From JAJRXG01 sp964640065 (GTDB lineage: Bacteria > Bacteroidota > Bacteroidia > Chitinophagales > Saprospiraceae), in contig CAZXIE010000089.1 of NCBI GenBank assembly GCA_964640065.1, forward strand, positions 1-15,245: a stretch of 15,245 nt of DNA, written 5' to 3'. Positions 1-6,698 of the stretch are shown piece after piece (positions within the stretch are counted from its first letter, which is position 1; every line of letters starts with the position of its first letter). The notes under the pieces are model-generated. The model had not been told where the DNA came from, searched no databases, and was given only the letters and a program-made list of their open reading frames with translations. Both the position numbers and the translations under genes were made by a program.

Positions 1-336
1 ATGAGATTAGGAGCCTACTCTTGTGATATCAAAGAAGGGTCATTAGCCATAGCGACTTATAAGACACCCCACATCTCAGAAAGACATCGTCACAGATATG
101 AGTTTAATAATGACTACCTCGACAGAATGGAAGAAGCCGGTCTCTATGCTTCAGGGATCAATCCTGATAATAATCTAGTTGAGATCGTCGAGCGCAAGGA
201 TCACCCATTCTTTATAGGTGTGCAGTATCATCCCGAACTTAAGAGTAGGGTAGAAGTACCACATCCGATTTTTGTAGCATTTGTAGATGCCGCTATCAAG
301 TATAAGAAAGCCAAGGAACTCTTAGCCATGGCATAA
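1..336 (+). CDS. pyrG: CTP synthase, C-terminal part (partial gene)
   Basis: This is the last 111 codons of CTP synthase, which makes CTP from UTP, ATP and glutamine-derived ammonia in the cytoplasm. Only the end of the class-I glutamine amidotransferase domain is present. MRLGAY at the start matches the internal segment after the amidotransferase nucleophile region. RHRHRYEFNN (about residues 29-37) is the family's arginine/histidine-rich motif. GVQYHPELKSR (about 73-83) carries the His and Glu of the Cys-His-Glu triad (His77 and Glu79 here). The nucleophile Cys and the whole synthetase domain lie upstream of the window. The ATG at position 1 is therefore an internal Met, not the start. The gene ends in TAA and is followed 4 nt later by an RNA methyltransferase gene, so the two are probably co-transcribed. 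The identification is firm. Confidence 0.96.
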   Translation: MRLGAYSCDIKEGSLAIATYKTPHISERHRHRYEFNNDYLDRMEEAGLYASGINPDNNLVEIVERKDHPFFIGVQYHPELKSRVEVPHPIFVAFVDAAIKYKKAKELLAMA

Positions 337-340
337 GCCT

Positions 341-892
341 ATGCGTAAGCTGAGCCTCCAAGAACTAGGTAGAGTAGACGTCGATACTTACAAGACGCTA
401 CCCAAGTCTCCCGTCGTCGTAATCCTTGATAACATCCGATCTGCCCATAACGTAGGGTCTTTCTTCAGGACATGCGATGCATTTCGCATACAGCACATCT
501 ACCTCTGCGGCATTACCGCTCAGCCCCCACATCGTGAGATCACCAAGACCGCTATCGGAGCTACTTCATCGGTAGACTGGACGTACTCGGAAGATATCAC
601 CAAAGTTATCCTTGATCTCAAGTCCCAGGATTTTGAGATCATAGGTATCGAGCAGACAGATAGTTCTTTCCCCCTTTCGGAAATATCCATTGACGCTGAA
701 AAAAAGTACGCCATCATCTTTGGTAATGAAGTGCAAGGACTATCTGAGGCGACATTACCCATGCTAGATCAGGCCGTTGAAATACCACAGTTTGGTACGA
801 AGCATTCGCTGAATGTATCTGTGTGTGGTGGAATTGTACTTTGGGATTTTATTACAGCTGGAAACAATCTCATTAAGTCAAGTACATCATAA
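341..892 (+). CDS. SpoU/TrmH-family RNA 2'-O-methyltransferase
   Basis: A 183-aa SPOUT-class methyltransferase that would transfer a methyl group from S-adenosylmethionine to a ribose 2'-OH of tRNA or rRNA. All three SpoU motifs are visible: motif 1 around residues 31-44 (NVGSFFRT with the catalytic Arg43), motif 2 at 127-134 (FGNEVQGL), and motif 3 at 148-169 (IPQFGTKHSLNVS followed by a hydrophobic stretch). Together these form the trefoil-knot SAM site. The protein is short. It lacks the N-terminal L30e-like RNA-binding extension of rRNA enzymes such as RlmB and resembles the compact TrmH/TrmL type. The RNA target cannot be assigned from sequence. The start at 341 lies 4 nt after the pyrG stop, which implies operon organisation and coupled translation. 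No terminator-like hairpin is evident in the 123 nt downstream. Confidence 0.9.
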   Translation: MRKLSLQELGRVDVDTYKTLPKSPVVVILDNIRSAHNVGSFFRTCDAFRIQHIYLCGITAQPPHREITKTAIGATSSVDWTYSEDITKVILDLKSQDFEIIGIEQTDSSFPLSEISIDAEKKYAIIFGNEVQGLSEATLPMLDQAVEIPQFGTKHSLNVSVCGGIVLWDFITAGNNLIKSSTS

Positions 893-998
893 CCCATCGA
901 CTTAGTGGAGACATAGATTGTGATTAAATCAAACATAGAACAGACGTCAGTGAGATTGTACAGTGATCTTTGTCAATTACGTATTATAATGTGGTAAA

Positions 999-1015
999 AA
1001 GTATTAGATATACTT
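999..1015 (+). other. Short hairpin abutting the pfkA start codon
   Basis: The 6-nt arm AAGTAT (999-1004) and its complement ATACTT (1010-1015) enclose a 5-nt loop. The right arm ends on the base before the pfkA ATG. It is AU-rich and weak. It could limit access to the initiation region, but chance occurrence in AT-rich leader DNA is quite possible. Confidence 0.3.
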
Positions 1016-2116
1016 ATGAAGAAGATATTAGTATGTACAGGGGGAGGTGATTGTCCAGGTCTGAATGCAGTTATCCGAGGGATAGTAAAAGCTGCAAAGT
1101 CTGACGGTGGATCATACGAAGTCTGGGGAAGCATAGAGGCGTTTAACGGTATTCTAAAGGACAAGCAAGAACTTGTTCTGCTATCTAATGAAGCTGTTAG
1201 AGGCATCCATGTGACAGGAGGCACGATCATTAAGACTACTAACCGTGGAAATCCTCTAGATTTTCCCGTCCAACAAGAAGATGGTTCATGGACTACTATA
1301 GATCGCTCCGATGAACTAGTCCAGAAAATAGTCAATGGCGGCTTTGATGCTGTAGTCAATATAGGAGGCGATGGCAGTCAGAAGATATCTCAAGCTCTAT
1401 ATGAGAAGGGGGTCAATATAATAGGTGTACCAAAGACAATTGATAATGATCTTTCGGCCACAGACCTTTCATTTGGATTTACAACGGCTGTGCAGATAGC
1501 TTCTGATTCGTTTGACAAGTTAGTTACCACAGCCGCCTCTCATAATCGAGTCATGATTATGGAGGTGATGGGCAGGGATGCAGGATGGATCGCACTTCAC
1601 ACAGCCATATCAGGAGGTGCTGAGATCTGTTTGATTCCGGAGATTCCATACGATCTAGGTGTGATTATAGATATCATTCAGAAGAGATATGATAAGGGCA
1701 GAGGATTCGTCAATATTGTAATCGCTGAAGGCGCCAAGCCAAAGAATGGTAATGTCACGGGATCTGCTGCCGTAGATTCTGGTGACCCACATATAAAGCT
1801 AGGTGGAGTAGGTAATGCTCTAAGAGTACAATTGGAAAATTGTAATTGCGTGGCGCAAGTTCGTACTACTACTTTAGGACACATTCAAAGAGGTGGTACG
1901 CCGATGGCCTACGACCGTATACTTGCTAGTGCCATGGGAGTTAAAGCATATGAGCTCATAAAAAATAATCAGTTTGGTAAGATGGTAGCTCTTCAAAATA
2001 ATGCCATTACTTCTGTCTCATTAGCAGAGGCTGTGAGGGAATATAACTACGTGAACTTAGATCACTATCTCCTGAAAACTGCAAGATCACTAGGGATATC
2101 TTTTGGGGATCAATAG
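1016..2116 (+). CDS. pfkA: 6-phosphofructokinase (ATP-type)
   Basis: A 366-aa phosphofructokinase that phosphorylates fructose 6-phosphate to fructose 1,6-bisphosphate, the committing step of glycolysis. Family motifs in order are TGGGDCPGLNA (8-18, nucleotide-binding glycine loop), GGDGS (117-121), PKTIDND (139-145, catalytic Asp143), MGRDAGW (185-191, substrate-binding Met/Gly/Arg) and LGHIQRGG (287-294, substrate-binding His289 and Arg292). The residue equivalent to E. coli 104 is Gly, which favours ATP over pyrophosphate. The residue equivalent to E. coli 124 is Lys rather than Gly. This mix is known from group III ATP-dependent enzymes such as those of Streptomyces. The protein is longer than the roughly 320-aa E. 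coli enzyme, mostly because of insertions before GGDGS and before the HIQRGG region. A small hairpin abuts the start codon. Downstream lies a convergent gene, with a perfect 8-bp hairpin between them. Confidence 0.94.
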   Translation: MKKILVCTGGGDCPGLNAVIRGIVKAAKSDGGSYEVWGSIEAFNGILKDKQELVLLSNEAVRGIHVTGGTIIKTTNRGNPLDFPVQQEDGSWTTIDRSDELVQKIVNGGFDAVVNIGGDGSQKISQALYEKGVNIIGVPKTIDNDLSATDLSFGFTTAVQIASDSFDKLVTTAASHNRVMIMEVMGRDAGWIALHTAISGGAEICLIPEIPYDLGVIIDIIQKRYDKGRGFVNIVIAEGAKPKNGNVTGSAAVDSGDPHIKLGGVGNALRVQLENCNCVAQVRTTTLGHIQRGGTPMAYDRILASAMGVKAYELIKNNQFGKMVALQNNAITSVSLAEAVREYNYVNLDHYLLKTARSLGISFGDQ

Positions 2117-2161
2117 GAGCATGTTCTGTGGAGAATATATTAAGAAAGTATGATCATCGAG

Positions 2162-2179
2162 TCCCGATAGATATCGGGA
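2162..2179. terminator. Perfect hairpin between convergent genes
   Basis: TCCCGATA (2162-2169) and TATCGGGA (2172-2179) are exact inverted copies separated by 2 nt. They sit about 45 nt past the pfkA stop and about 76 nt past the stop of the convergent fusion gene. The position between tail-to-tail genes suggests a bidirectional terminator. No T-run follows on either strand, so rho-independent function is not assured. Confidence 0.4.
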
Positions 2180-2255
2180 TCGAGATGCCTGTGTCAAGTT
2201 GTATCCGAGATGCTATTTTGAGTAAGTGATTTGAAATGTACTGCTAACAATACGA

Positions 2256-3509
2256 TCACTCCCCACTATGCTCCACCACCCAATCCGCCTGCTCCTTAAG
2301 CCTAGTAGCAAACTCATTAGGTGTCTTCAGAGTGCGATGCACAGGACATCGATTAGCTATGCGTAGTAGTGCAGCTTTTTGTTCATCGGTAAGATTGCCT
2401 TTGATCTCTATCACTCTTTCAAATCTGTCGATCTTACTTTTCTTTTCATCGAGCTCCTTCATATCCTCGTGATAGAAAGATGTCTTGCTGTGGTTGAGAT
2501 GGACCTTGACATCTACAAGATCCCAACCTTTGCGACGAGCATACATATGAAGAGTCATAGCTGTGCAAGTACCCAAGCTCGCTATGAGCAGATCATAAGG
2601 TGATGGTCCAAAACCATTGCCGTCAAACTCTTCTGGTTCATCTGTGACAAATCCATGTCTCCCAGCCTGTACATCAGTGGTATACTTATCTTCTTCATTA
2701 AGCCTAACAACTACTTGCTGGTCGGTTGTCAGTTTTTCTCTTTGTGGAAACTCTACATACCTTTTCACCCAAGAGCTTATGACTTGTCCAGCGTAGAAGG
2801 CATCATCCTTAGATGTCAGCATATGATCTGCCCCATCTAAAGTAACAAATGACTTCGGATGTTTTGCAAGCTGGTAGATATGAGCAGCATTATCGATTTC
2901 TACTATCCTATCTTGCGGCGAATGCATTACAAGAATCGCCTTGCCAAGATTCTTGATAATCTCAATGTGATTTTGTGCTTTTAGATCGTCGAGAAATTGC
3001 TTTTTAATTAAAAACTCTCTGCCACCTATATTGACCTTGGCTTCCCCATTTTTTTCTATGTCCTCTACGCTATCTTGTATTAAGTGAGCTACGTGCTCTG
3101 GATATGAAGGTGATCCTATCGTCACTATGGCCTGGACTGAGTCTATCCTACTACCGGCAAATAATGAAGCCGCACCACCTAAACTATGACCTATCATCAA
3201 AGAGGGCGATTCATAATGTTCTGTCAGGTACTCAGCAGCAGAAATTAAATCATCTACTGTAGACGAGAAATTAGTATCCGCAAAGTTGCCTTGACTTTCT
3301 CCAAGCCCTGTAAAATCAAATCTCAATACAGCGATGCCATTCTGAGCAAGAGCTCTACTGATGTGTCTTGCTGACTTTATATTTTTGTTACCTGTAAACA
3401 CATGTGCGAAAATGGCAAATGGATAAGGACCCTTACTTAGAGGCCAGTCGATCCTCGCTGACAACTCACAACCATGTTTATTTTTGAACTTTACTCGATC
3501 TGATGGCAT
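2256..3509 (-). CDS. Alpha/beta-hydrolase-OsmC fusion protein
   Basis: A 417-aa two-domain protein. Residues 1 to about 255 form a serine hydrolase of the S33/acyl-hydrolase type: GHSLGG (107-112, nucleophile Ser109), Asp200 in HSPQD, His229 in GADHM, and an oxyanion-region HVFTGN (36-41). Residues from about 265 to 417 form an OsmC/Ohr-like domain. It carries both redox cysteines, Cys315 in SLGTCTAMTL and Cys388 in ANRCPVHRTL, which in this family reduce organic hydroperoxides. The same fusion is known as bifunctional alpha/beta hydrolase/OsmC protein in many bacteria. The substrate of the hydrolase half is unknown; one inference is that it releases or processes acyl groups while the OsmC half removes peroxides. 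The protein has no signal peptide, so it is probably cytoplasmic. It is divergent from the SUI1-like gene with 61 bp between the starts, and that gap contains a 16-bp palindrome. Confidence 0.9.
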   Translation of the reverse strand: MPSDRVKFKNKHGCELSARIDWPLSKGPYPFAIFAHVFTGNKNIKSARHISRALAQNGIAVLRFDFTGLGESQGNFADTNFSSTVDDLISAAEYLTEHYESPSLMIGHSLGGAASLFAGSRIDSVQAIVTIGSPSYPEHVAHLIQDSVEDIEKNGEAKVNIGGREFLIKKQFLDDLKAQNHIEIIKNLGKAILVMHSPQDRIVEIDNAAHIYQLAKHPKSFVTLDGADHMLTSKDDAFYAGQVISSWVKRYVEFPQREKLTTDQQVVVRLNEEDKYTTDVQAGRHGFVTDEPEEFDGNGFGPSPYDLLIASLGTCTAMTLHMYARRKGWDLVDVKVHLNHSKTSFYHEDMKELDEKKSKIDRFERVIEIKGNLTDEQKAALLRIANRCPVHRTLKTPNEFATRLKEQADWVVEHSGE

Positions 3510-3549
3510 ATACTCTTCTATTTTCTTGGCAAAAAATACATCTTTGTTC

Positions 3550-3565
3550 AGACTTCATGAAGTCT
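3550..3565. promoter_or_regulatory. 16-bp perfect palindrome in divergent intergenic region
   Basis: AGACTTCATGAAGTCT is its own reverse complement over all 16 bases. It lies in the 61-bp gap between the divergent hydrolase-OsmC and SUI1-like start codons, 5 bp before the latter. A dimeric regulator could bind here and affect both genes. No identical copy was noticed elsewhere in the window. Its role is inferred only from symmetry and position. Confidence 0.4.
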
Positions 3566-3570
3566 TAGAC

Positions 3571-3939
3571 ATGGCAAAAGATAAGTTTTCAAAAAGTATA
3601 TCGTGGGACGACCTGCAATCTATGGGTGATCCCTCTAAAGCACCTGACCCACCACCTCAAGAAAGTACCTATATGGATAAAAAACCAAAGTCCAAGTCTG
3701 ATCCGGTCAGAGTCTATGTTGAAAGAAAAGGAAGAGGTGGAAAGACAGTCACCTTAATCAAGGGTCTATCCCTTGCTGCACCGCAGCTTGATGACTTATG
3801 TAAGAAGCTTAAAGCCAAGTGTGGAGTAGGTGGTAAGAGAGAGGGAAGAGAGATCATGATACAAGGTGATCAGCGTAAGAAAGTGATCGATGCGATGATC
3901 AAGGAAGGCTATACCGATGTCAAGAATGCCGGTGCTTGA
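3571..3939 (+). CDS. SUI1/eIF1-like translation factor (YciH family)
   Basis: A 122-aa protein of the SUI1/eIF1 family, small factors that act at the ribosome during start-site selection in eukaryotes and archaea; the bacterial YciH role is less clear. The SUI1 core runs from about residue 46 to 122: VRVYVERKGRGGKTVTLIKG, then a leucine/lysine helix, then KCGVGGKREGREIMIQGD, then the C-terminal helix RKKVIDAMIKEGY. The first 45 residues are polar and proline-rich (KAPDPPPQ), probably disordered. An in-frame ATG at 3484 would give 29 more residues. It was rejected because it would overlap the divergent neighbour's start, the added residues are not family-like, and MAKDKF at 3571 is a natural start. 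The gene stands alone, with 71 nt before the next gene. Confidence 0.88.
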   Translation: MAKDKFSKSISWDDLQSMGDPSKAPDPPPQESTYMDKKPKSKSDPVRVYVERKGRGGKTVTLIKGLSLAAPQLDDLCKKLKAKCGVGGKREGREIMIQGDQRKKVIDAMIKEGYTDVKNAGA

Positions 3940-4010
3940 TGTTTTAATGTTTTCATAAGGAGGCTCACCGAGGACTACATCCTACGTAGATAGATCGTAT
4001 TTTTATAGAG

Positions 4011-4700
4011 ATGCGTCTTTACAAATACATACTCTTATCTCTAACTGTAGGTTTTTTACTATTCTCTTCTTGCCGTACCCAACGAGATGGTGAGATTTAT
4101 CAGAACATAGAAGAGTCTAAGATACAAGCTGGAGTAGTTGGGGATGATGACTTTGAGTTAGAAGTCGCATACATAGGTGCTATAGGTCACTCATTCATCT
4201 ATGAGTGCTACATAAAAAATCACGGCGAAGCCGCTATGATAGTTGATAAATCCAACTTTTATATGGAGCATGGTGATGGACAGGTCATATTTCCCTCCGA
4301 GGGATCTGCTATCGCAGAGCACCTTAGAGAGGAGAAGAAAAAAATCAAAAAACAAAGGAAAACTAATACTGCACTTGGTATCCTAGGTGTTGGCCTCTCC
4401 ACGCTTGCTGGTGTGTCTACAGGCGTGCCTGTAGGAGAAACACTCCTCTTCAATGCTGAGCCTATCTTCTACATATTTGATGATATGAGATGGTATAATA
4501 AAGGTATCGAGTCTGTGGAAGATGAGATCCAGTATGTGCAAGAGGCGCAATTTGATCACGAGATATTACTACCAGGACAGGAAATCGTCCGTGACCTTCT
4601 TTTTGCCACAACGAAGATTAATGATGACGTCATGCTCCACTACAATCATGAAGATGAGCCCTACAGCATCACTTTTCCGAAGAAGATCTTTCGCAGATAA
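4011..4700 (+). CDS. Unrecognised lipoprotein
   Basis: A 229-aa protein of no family I recognise. The N-terminus is a lipoprotein signal: a basic start (MRLYK), a hydrophobic stretch (about residues 6-18), then SSC with Cys21 as the likely lipidated residue. It would be anchored in the outer or inner membrane facing the periplasm or surface. Residues 47-100 look beta-rich. Residues 103-117 form a very basic segment (EEKKKIKKQRK). They are followed by a glycine-rich apolar stretch (about 121-146) that could be a membrane-touching hairpin rather than a full transmembrane helix. The tail is basic (KKIFRR). A terminator-like hairpin follows 35 nt after the stop, so the gene is probably a single transcription unit. 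No neighbour gives a clear functional hint. Confidence 0.7.
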   Translation: MRLYKYILLSLTVGFLLFSSCRTQRDGEIYQNIEESKIQAGVVGDDDFELEVAYIGAIGHSFIYECYIKNHGEAAMIVDKSNFYMEHGDGQVIFPSEGSAIAEHLREEKKKIKKQRKTNTALGILGVGLSTLAGVSTGVPVGETLLFNAEPIFYIFDDMRWYNKGIESVEDEIQYVQEAQFDHEILLPGQEIVRDLLFATTKINDDVMLHYNHEDEPYSITFPKKIFRR

Positions 4701-4734
4701 ATCATCAAGGATTCTCTATCCGATTAGGGCTAGA

Positions 4735-4758
4735 CTACTACCTTAGGAGTAGATTTTT
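4735..4758 (+). terminator. Intrinsic terminator after lipoprotein gene
   Basis: CTACT (4735-4739) and CC (4741-4742) pair with GG (4746-4747) and AGTAG (4748-4752) around a 3-nt loop, with one bulged A at 4740. The sequence ATTTTT follows directly. The hairpin plus T-run, 35 nt past the lipoprotein stop, fits rho-independent termination and separates this gene from nhaD. Confidence 0.5.
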
Positions 4759-4780
4759 AACTAATATTGGGCCTTCCATA

Positions 4781-4805
4781 AGCGAGATATTCAGTATGTC
4801 TCGCT
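4781..4805 (+). promoter_or_regulatory. Hairpin in the nhaD leader
   Basis: AGCGAGA (4781-4787) is the exact complement of TCTCGCT (4799-4805). The stem extends inward through one G-U and two A-U pairs to 10 bp with a 5-nt loop. It ends 19 nt before the nhaD ATG, where it could influence ribosome loading or transcript stability. No T-run follows, so a terminator is less likely. Confidence 0.4.
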
Positions 4806-4824
4806 CAGCACTAAGTTTAGGAAT

Positions 4825-6153
4825 ATGTTATACGCGGTAATTGCCTGTTTTATCATTGGATATTTGGTCATCGTATTTGAGCATCCCCTTAAGTTGGACA
4901 AGACTGTTCCTGCTCTGATCATGGGTGCCTTATGTTGGGCCTTTATATCTCTGGGTCACTTAGATCTTTTTGATCATCATGGTCATGCACTTCATGGAGA
5001 CGGCGACTACTCGGATAACTTAGTGTCTGTCTTACTCCATCATATAGGTAAGACTGCTGAGATCTTGATATTCCTGATAGGAGCCATGACGATAGTGGAA
5101 CTGATTGATTTGCACAAGGGATTTTCAGTAATCACAAATCGACTTACTACTACAAGTAAGAAGAAGATGTTATGGATGATCTGCATACTCGCGTTCTTCC
5201 TATCTGCTACTCTTGATAACTTGGCTTCTACGATAGTACTTGTTTCATTGCTCAGGCGACTAGTTCCTGATAGAGAGGAAAGACTATGGTTTGTTTCACT
5301 AGGTGTCATCGCTGCTAATGCAGGTGGTGCTTGGTCGCCGATAGGAGATGTAACGACGACTATGCTTTGGATAGGTGAGAAAGTGACAACTCCTGGCTTG
5401 ATAGTTAATCTTATAATTCCATCATTTGTATGTCTTGCTGTACCAACCTTTGTGGCGAGTCTATTACCAGCCTTCAAAGGAACGATCAATCTCACATCCA
5501 GAGATGAGGAGCGCGAAGCTGAAAAGAATAGTGTGTTAAGTAGTAAACTGATGCTTACTGTAGGGATACTCGCTCTTGTTTCTGTACCAGTATTTAAGTC
5601 TATCACTCACTTGCCACCATATATCGGCATGATGCTAGCTCTTGGTATCGTATGGTTAGTATCAGAATATATACACCCAGAAGAAGACTTCAGTGAATCA
5701 AAGAAACACTTGTATAGTGCCCACACGGCTCTATCCCGGATAGAGATGTCTAGTATACTTTTCTTCCTAGGTATCTTGATGGCTGTTGGTTCTCTAGAAT
5801 CTTTAGGAGTTCTTGCTAGCCTAGCTGCTCAACTTGATGCGGCGATACCGACCCAAGAGATCGTAGTCATGTTGCTAGGTGTCTTTTCCGCGATCATAGA
5901 TAATGTGCCACTTGTGGCTGCATCTATGGGTATGTACGACTTTGTTGTTGATGACAAGATGTGGCACTTTATAGCATATTCTGCAGGTACGGGTGGAAGT
6001 ATGTTGATCATAGGTTCAGCAGCTGGTGTGGCTGCGATGGGTATGGAGCGTATAGACTTTATCTGGTACCTTAAGAAGATCAGTTGGTTGGCAGCACTAG
6101 GATTTGTAGCTGGAGCTATTGTATTCTTGGTGATGTACTCCTTGTTCTTCTAG
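4825..6153 (+). CDS. nhaD: Na+/H+ antiporter, NhaD type
   Basis: A 442-aa polytopic inner-membrane protein of the NhaD family (ion transporter superfamily), which exchanges cytoplasmic Na+ or Li+ for H+. The family's polar motifs inside membrane segments are present: ATLDNLAST (128-136), NAGGAWSPIGDVTTTM (165-180) and AIIDNVPLVAAS (356-367), followed by AGTGGSMLIIGSAAG (387-401). By spacing, Asn165, Asp175, Thr177 and Thr178 appear to correspond to residues shown to matter in Vibrio NhaD. About 11-12 hydrophobic segments are visible. A loop after the second segment is rich in His and Asp (about 45-61, DHHGHALHGDGD). A charged cytoplasmic-type stretch lies at 225-236. The leader carries a 10-bp hairpin. 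The TfoX-domain gene follows after 6 nt and is probably co-transcribed. The Na+-cycle role suits a marine or saline habitat. Confidence 0.92.
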   Translation: MLYAVIACFIIGYLVIVFEHPLKLDKTVPALIMGALCWAFISLGHLDLFDHHGHALHGDGDYSDNLVSVLLHHIGKTAEILIFLIGAMTIVELIDLHKGFSVITNRLTTTSKKKMLWMICILAFFLSATLDNLASTIVLVSLLRRLVPDREERLWFVSLGVIAANAGGAWSPIGDVTTTMLWIGEKVTTPGLIVNLIIPSFVCLAVPTFVASLLPAFKGTINLTSRDEEREAEKNSVLSSKLMLTVGILALVSVPVFKSITHLPPYIGMMLALGIVWLVSEYIHPEEDFSESKKHLYSAHTALSRIEMSSILFFLGILMAVGSLESLGVLASLAAQLDAAIPTQEIVVMLLGVFSAIIDNVPLVAASMGMYDFVVDDKMWHFIAYSAGTGGSMLIIGSAAGVAAMGMERIDFIWYLKKISWLAALGFVAGAIVFLVMYSLFF

Positions 6154-6159
6154 GCAGTT

Positions 6160-6519
6160 ATGGCTTACGACCAGTATACTGCTGATCGGATTACTAGGAT
6201 ATTAGAAGACAGAAAGTCATCTTTTGAAGCTAGGAAGATGATGGGAGGCCTCATCTTTATGATCGATGGTAAGATGGCTTGTGGTGTCCACTATGATAAG
6301 AAGAAAGAGACAGATCTCTTGATGGTCCGAGTTGGTCAAGAAAACTATCCCACCTTACTAGAAAGAGATGATGCCATGCCTATGGATTTTACGGGTCGGC
6401 CCATGAAGGGCTACATCTTCATAAAACCAGACGGCTATGATAATGATCAAGATCTTGAGTTTTGGATAGGGCGTGTGCTCGAGTTTAATCCATTTGCGAA
6501 AGCGAGCAAGAAAAAATAA
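6160..6519 (+). CDS. TfoX N-terminal domain protein
   Basis: A 119-aa soluble protein that is almost entirely one TfoX/Sxy N-terminal domain. Characteristic features are the helix ending in EARKMMGGLIFMIDGKMACGV (the K/RxMFGG-like turn, about residues 24-44), LLMVRVG (53-59), and the late MKGYIFI and DLEFWI segments. The C-terminal TfoX domain of the gammaproteobacterial competence regulator is absent, as in most stand-alone members, so a competence role should not be assumed. The basic tail (KASKKK) is probably flexible. The start lies 6 nt after the nhaD stop, which implies joint transcription. A weak hairpin with a short T-run lies about 70 nt downstream, before the receptor gene. Confidence 0.85.
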   Translation: MAYDQYTADRITRILEDRKSSFEARKMMGGLIFMIDGKMACGVHYDKKKETDLLMVRVGQENYPTLLERDDAMPMDFTGRPMKGYIFIKPDGYDNDQDLEFWIGRVLEFNPFAKASKKK

Positions 6520-6589
6520 CATAACTAGAAAGGTATGCTCTTGCAGCGATGATCGATGGTAGTACGTTGTTAAAGAGAGAGAAAAGAAA

Positions 6590-6610
6590 TTGACCTCTTG
6601 GTCAAAATTT
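6590..6610 (+). terminator. Weak hairpin with short T-run upstream of receptor gene
   Basis: TTGACC (6590-6595) pairs with GGTCAA (6600-6605) over a 4-nt loop, followed by AATTTT. It may end the nhaD-TfoX transcript. The overlapping TTGGTCA (6598-6604) can instead pair with TGACCAA (6635-6641), so two exclusive structures are possible. The rest of the 179-nt gap between 6520 and 6698 shows no gene and no convincing Bacteroidota promoter. Confidence 0.3.
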
Positions 6611-6698
6611 TCACTTAATAATGCTACTGCGAAATGACCAACAAAATTCTTTTCTTTACCGCGCATATGTCTTTCGAGACTAAATACCCATCTACTAT

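Noticed and set aside
1..3. ATG at the first base as a gene start
   Set aside because: MRLGAY is an internal CTP synthase segment; the rest of the protein must lie upstream of the window.
985..990. TATAAT upstream of pfkA as a promoter -10 box
   Set aside because: No -35-like element at suitable spacing, and Bacteroidota promoters use a different consensus; the best TTTG is only 14 nt from the nearest weak -7-like match.
3484..3570. Earlier in-frame start for the SUI1-like gene
   Set aside because: It would overlap the divergent fusion gene's start, and the extra 29 residues do not resemble the family; MAKDKF at 3571 fits.
3956..3963. AAGGAGG-like sequence as a ribosome binding site
   Set aside because: It lies about 50 nt before the next start codon, far beyond working distance, and other genes here lack such sites.
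5040..5606. 188-codon open frame on the minus strand
   Set aside because: It lies wholly opposite nhaD and its translation resembles no known protein; it is a shadow of the coding strand.
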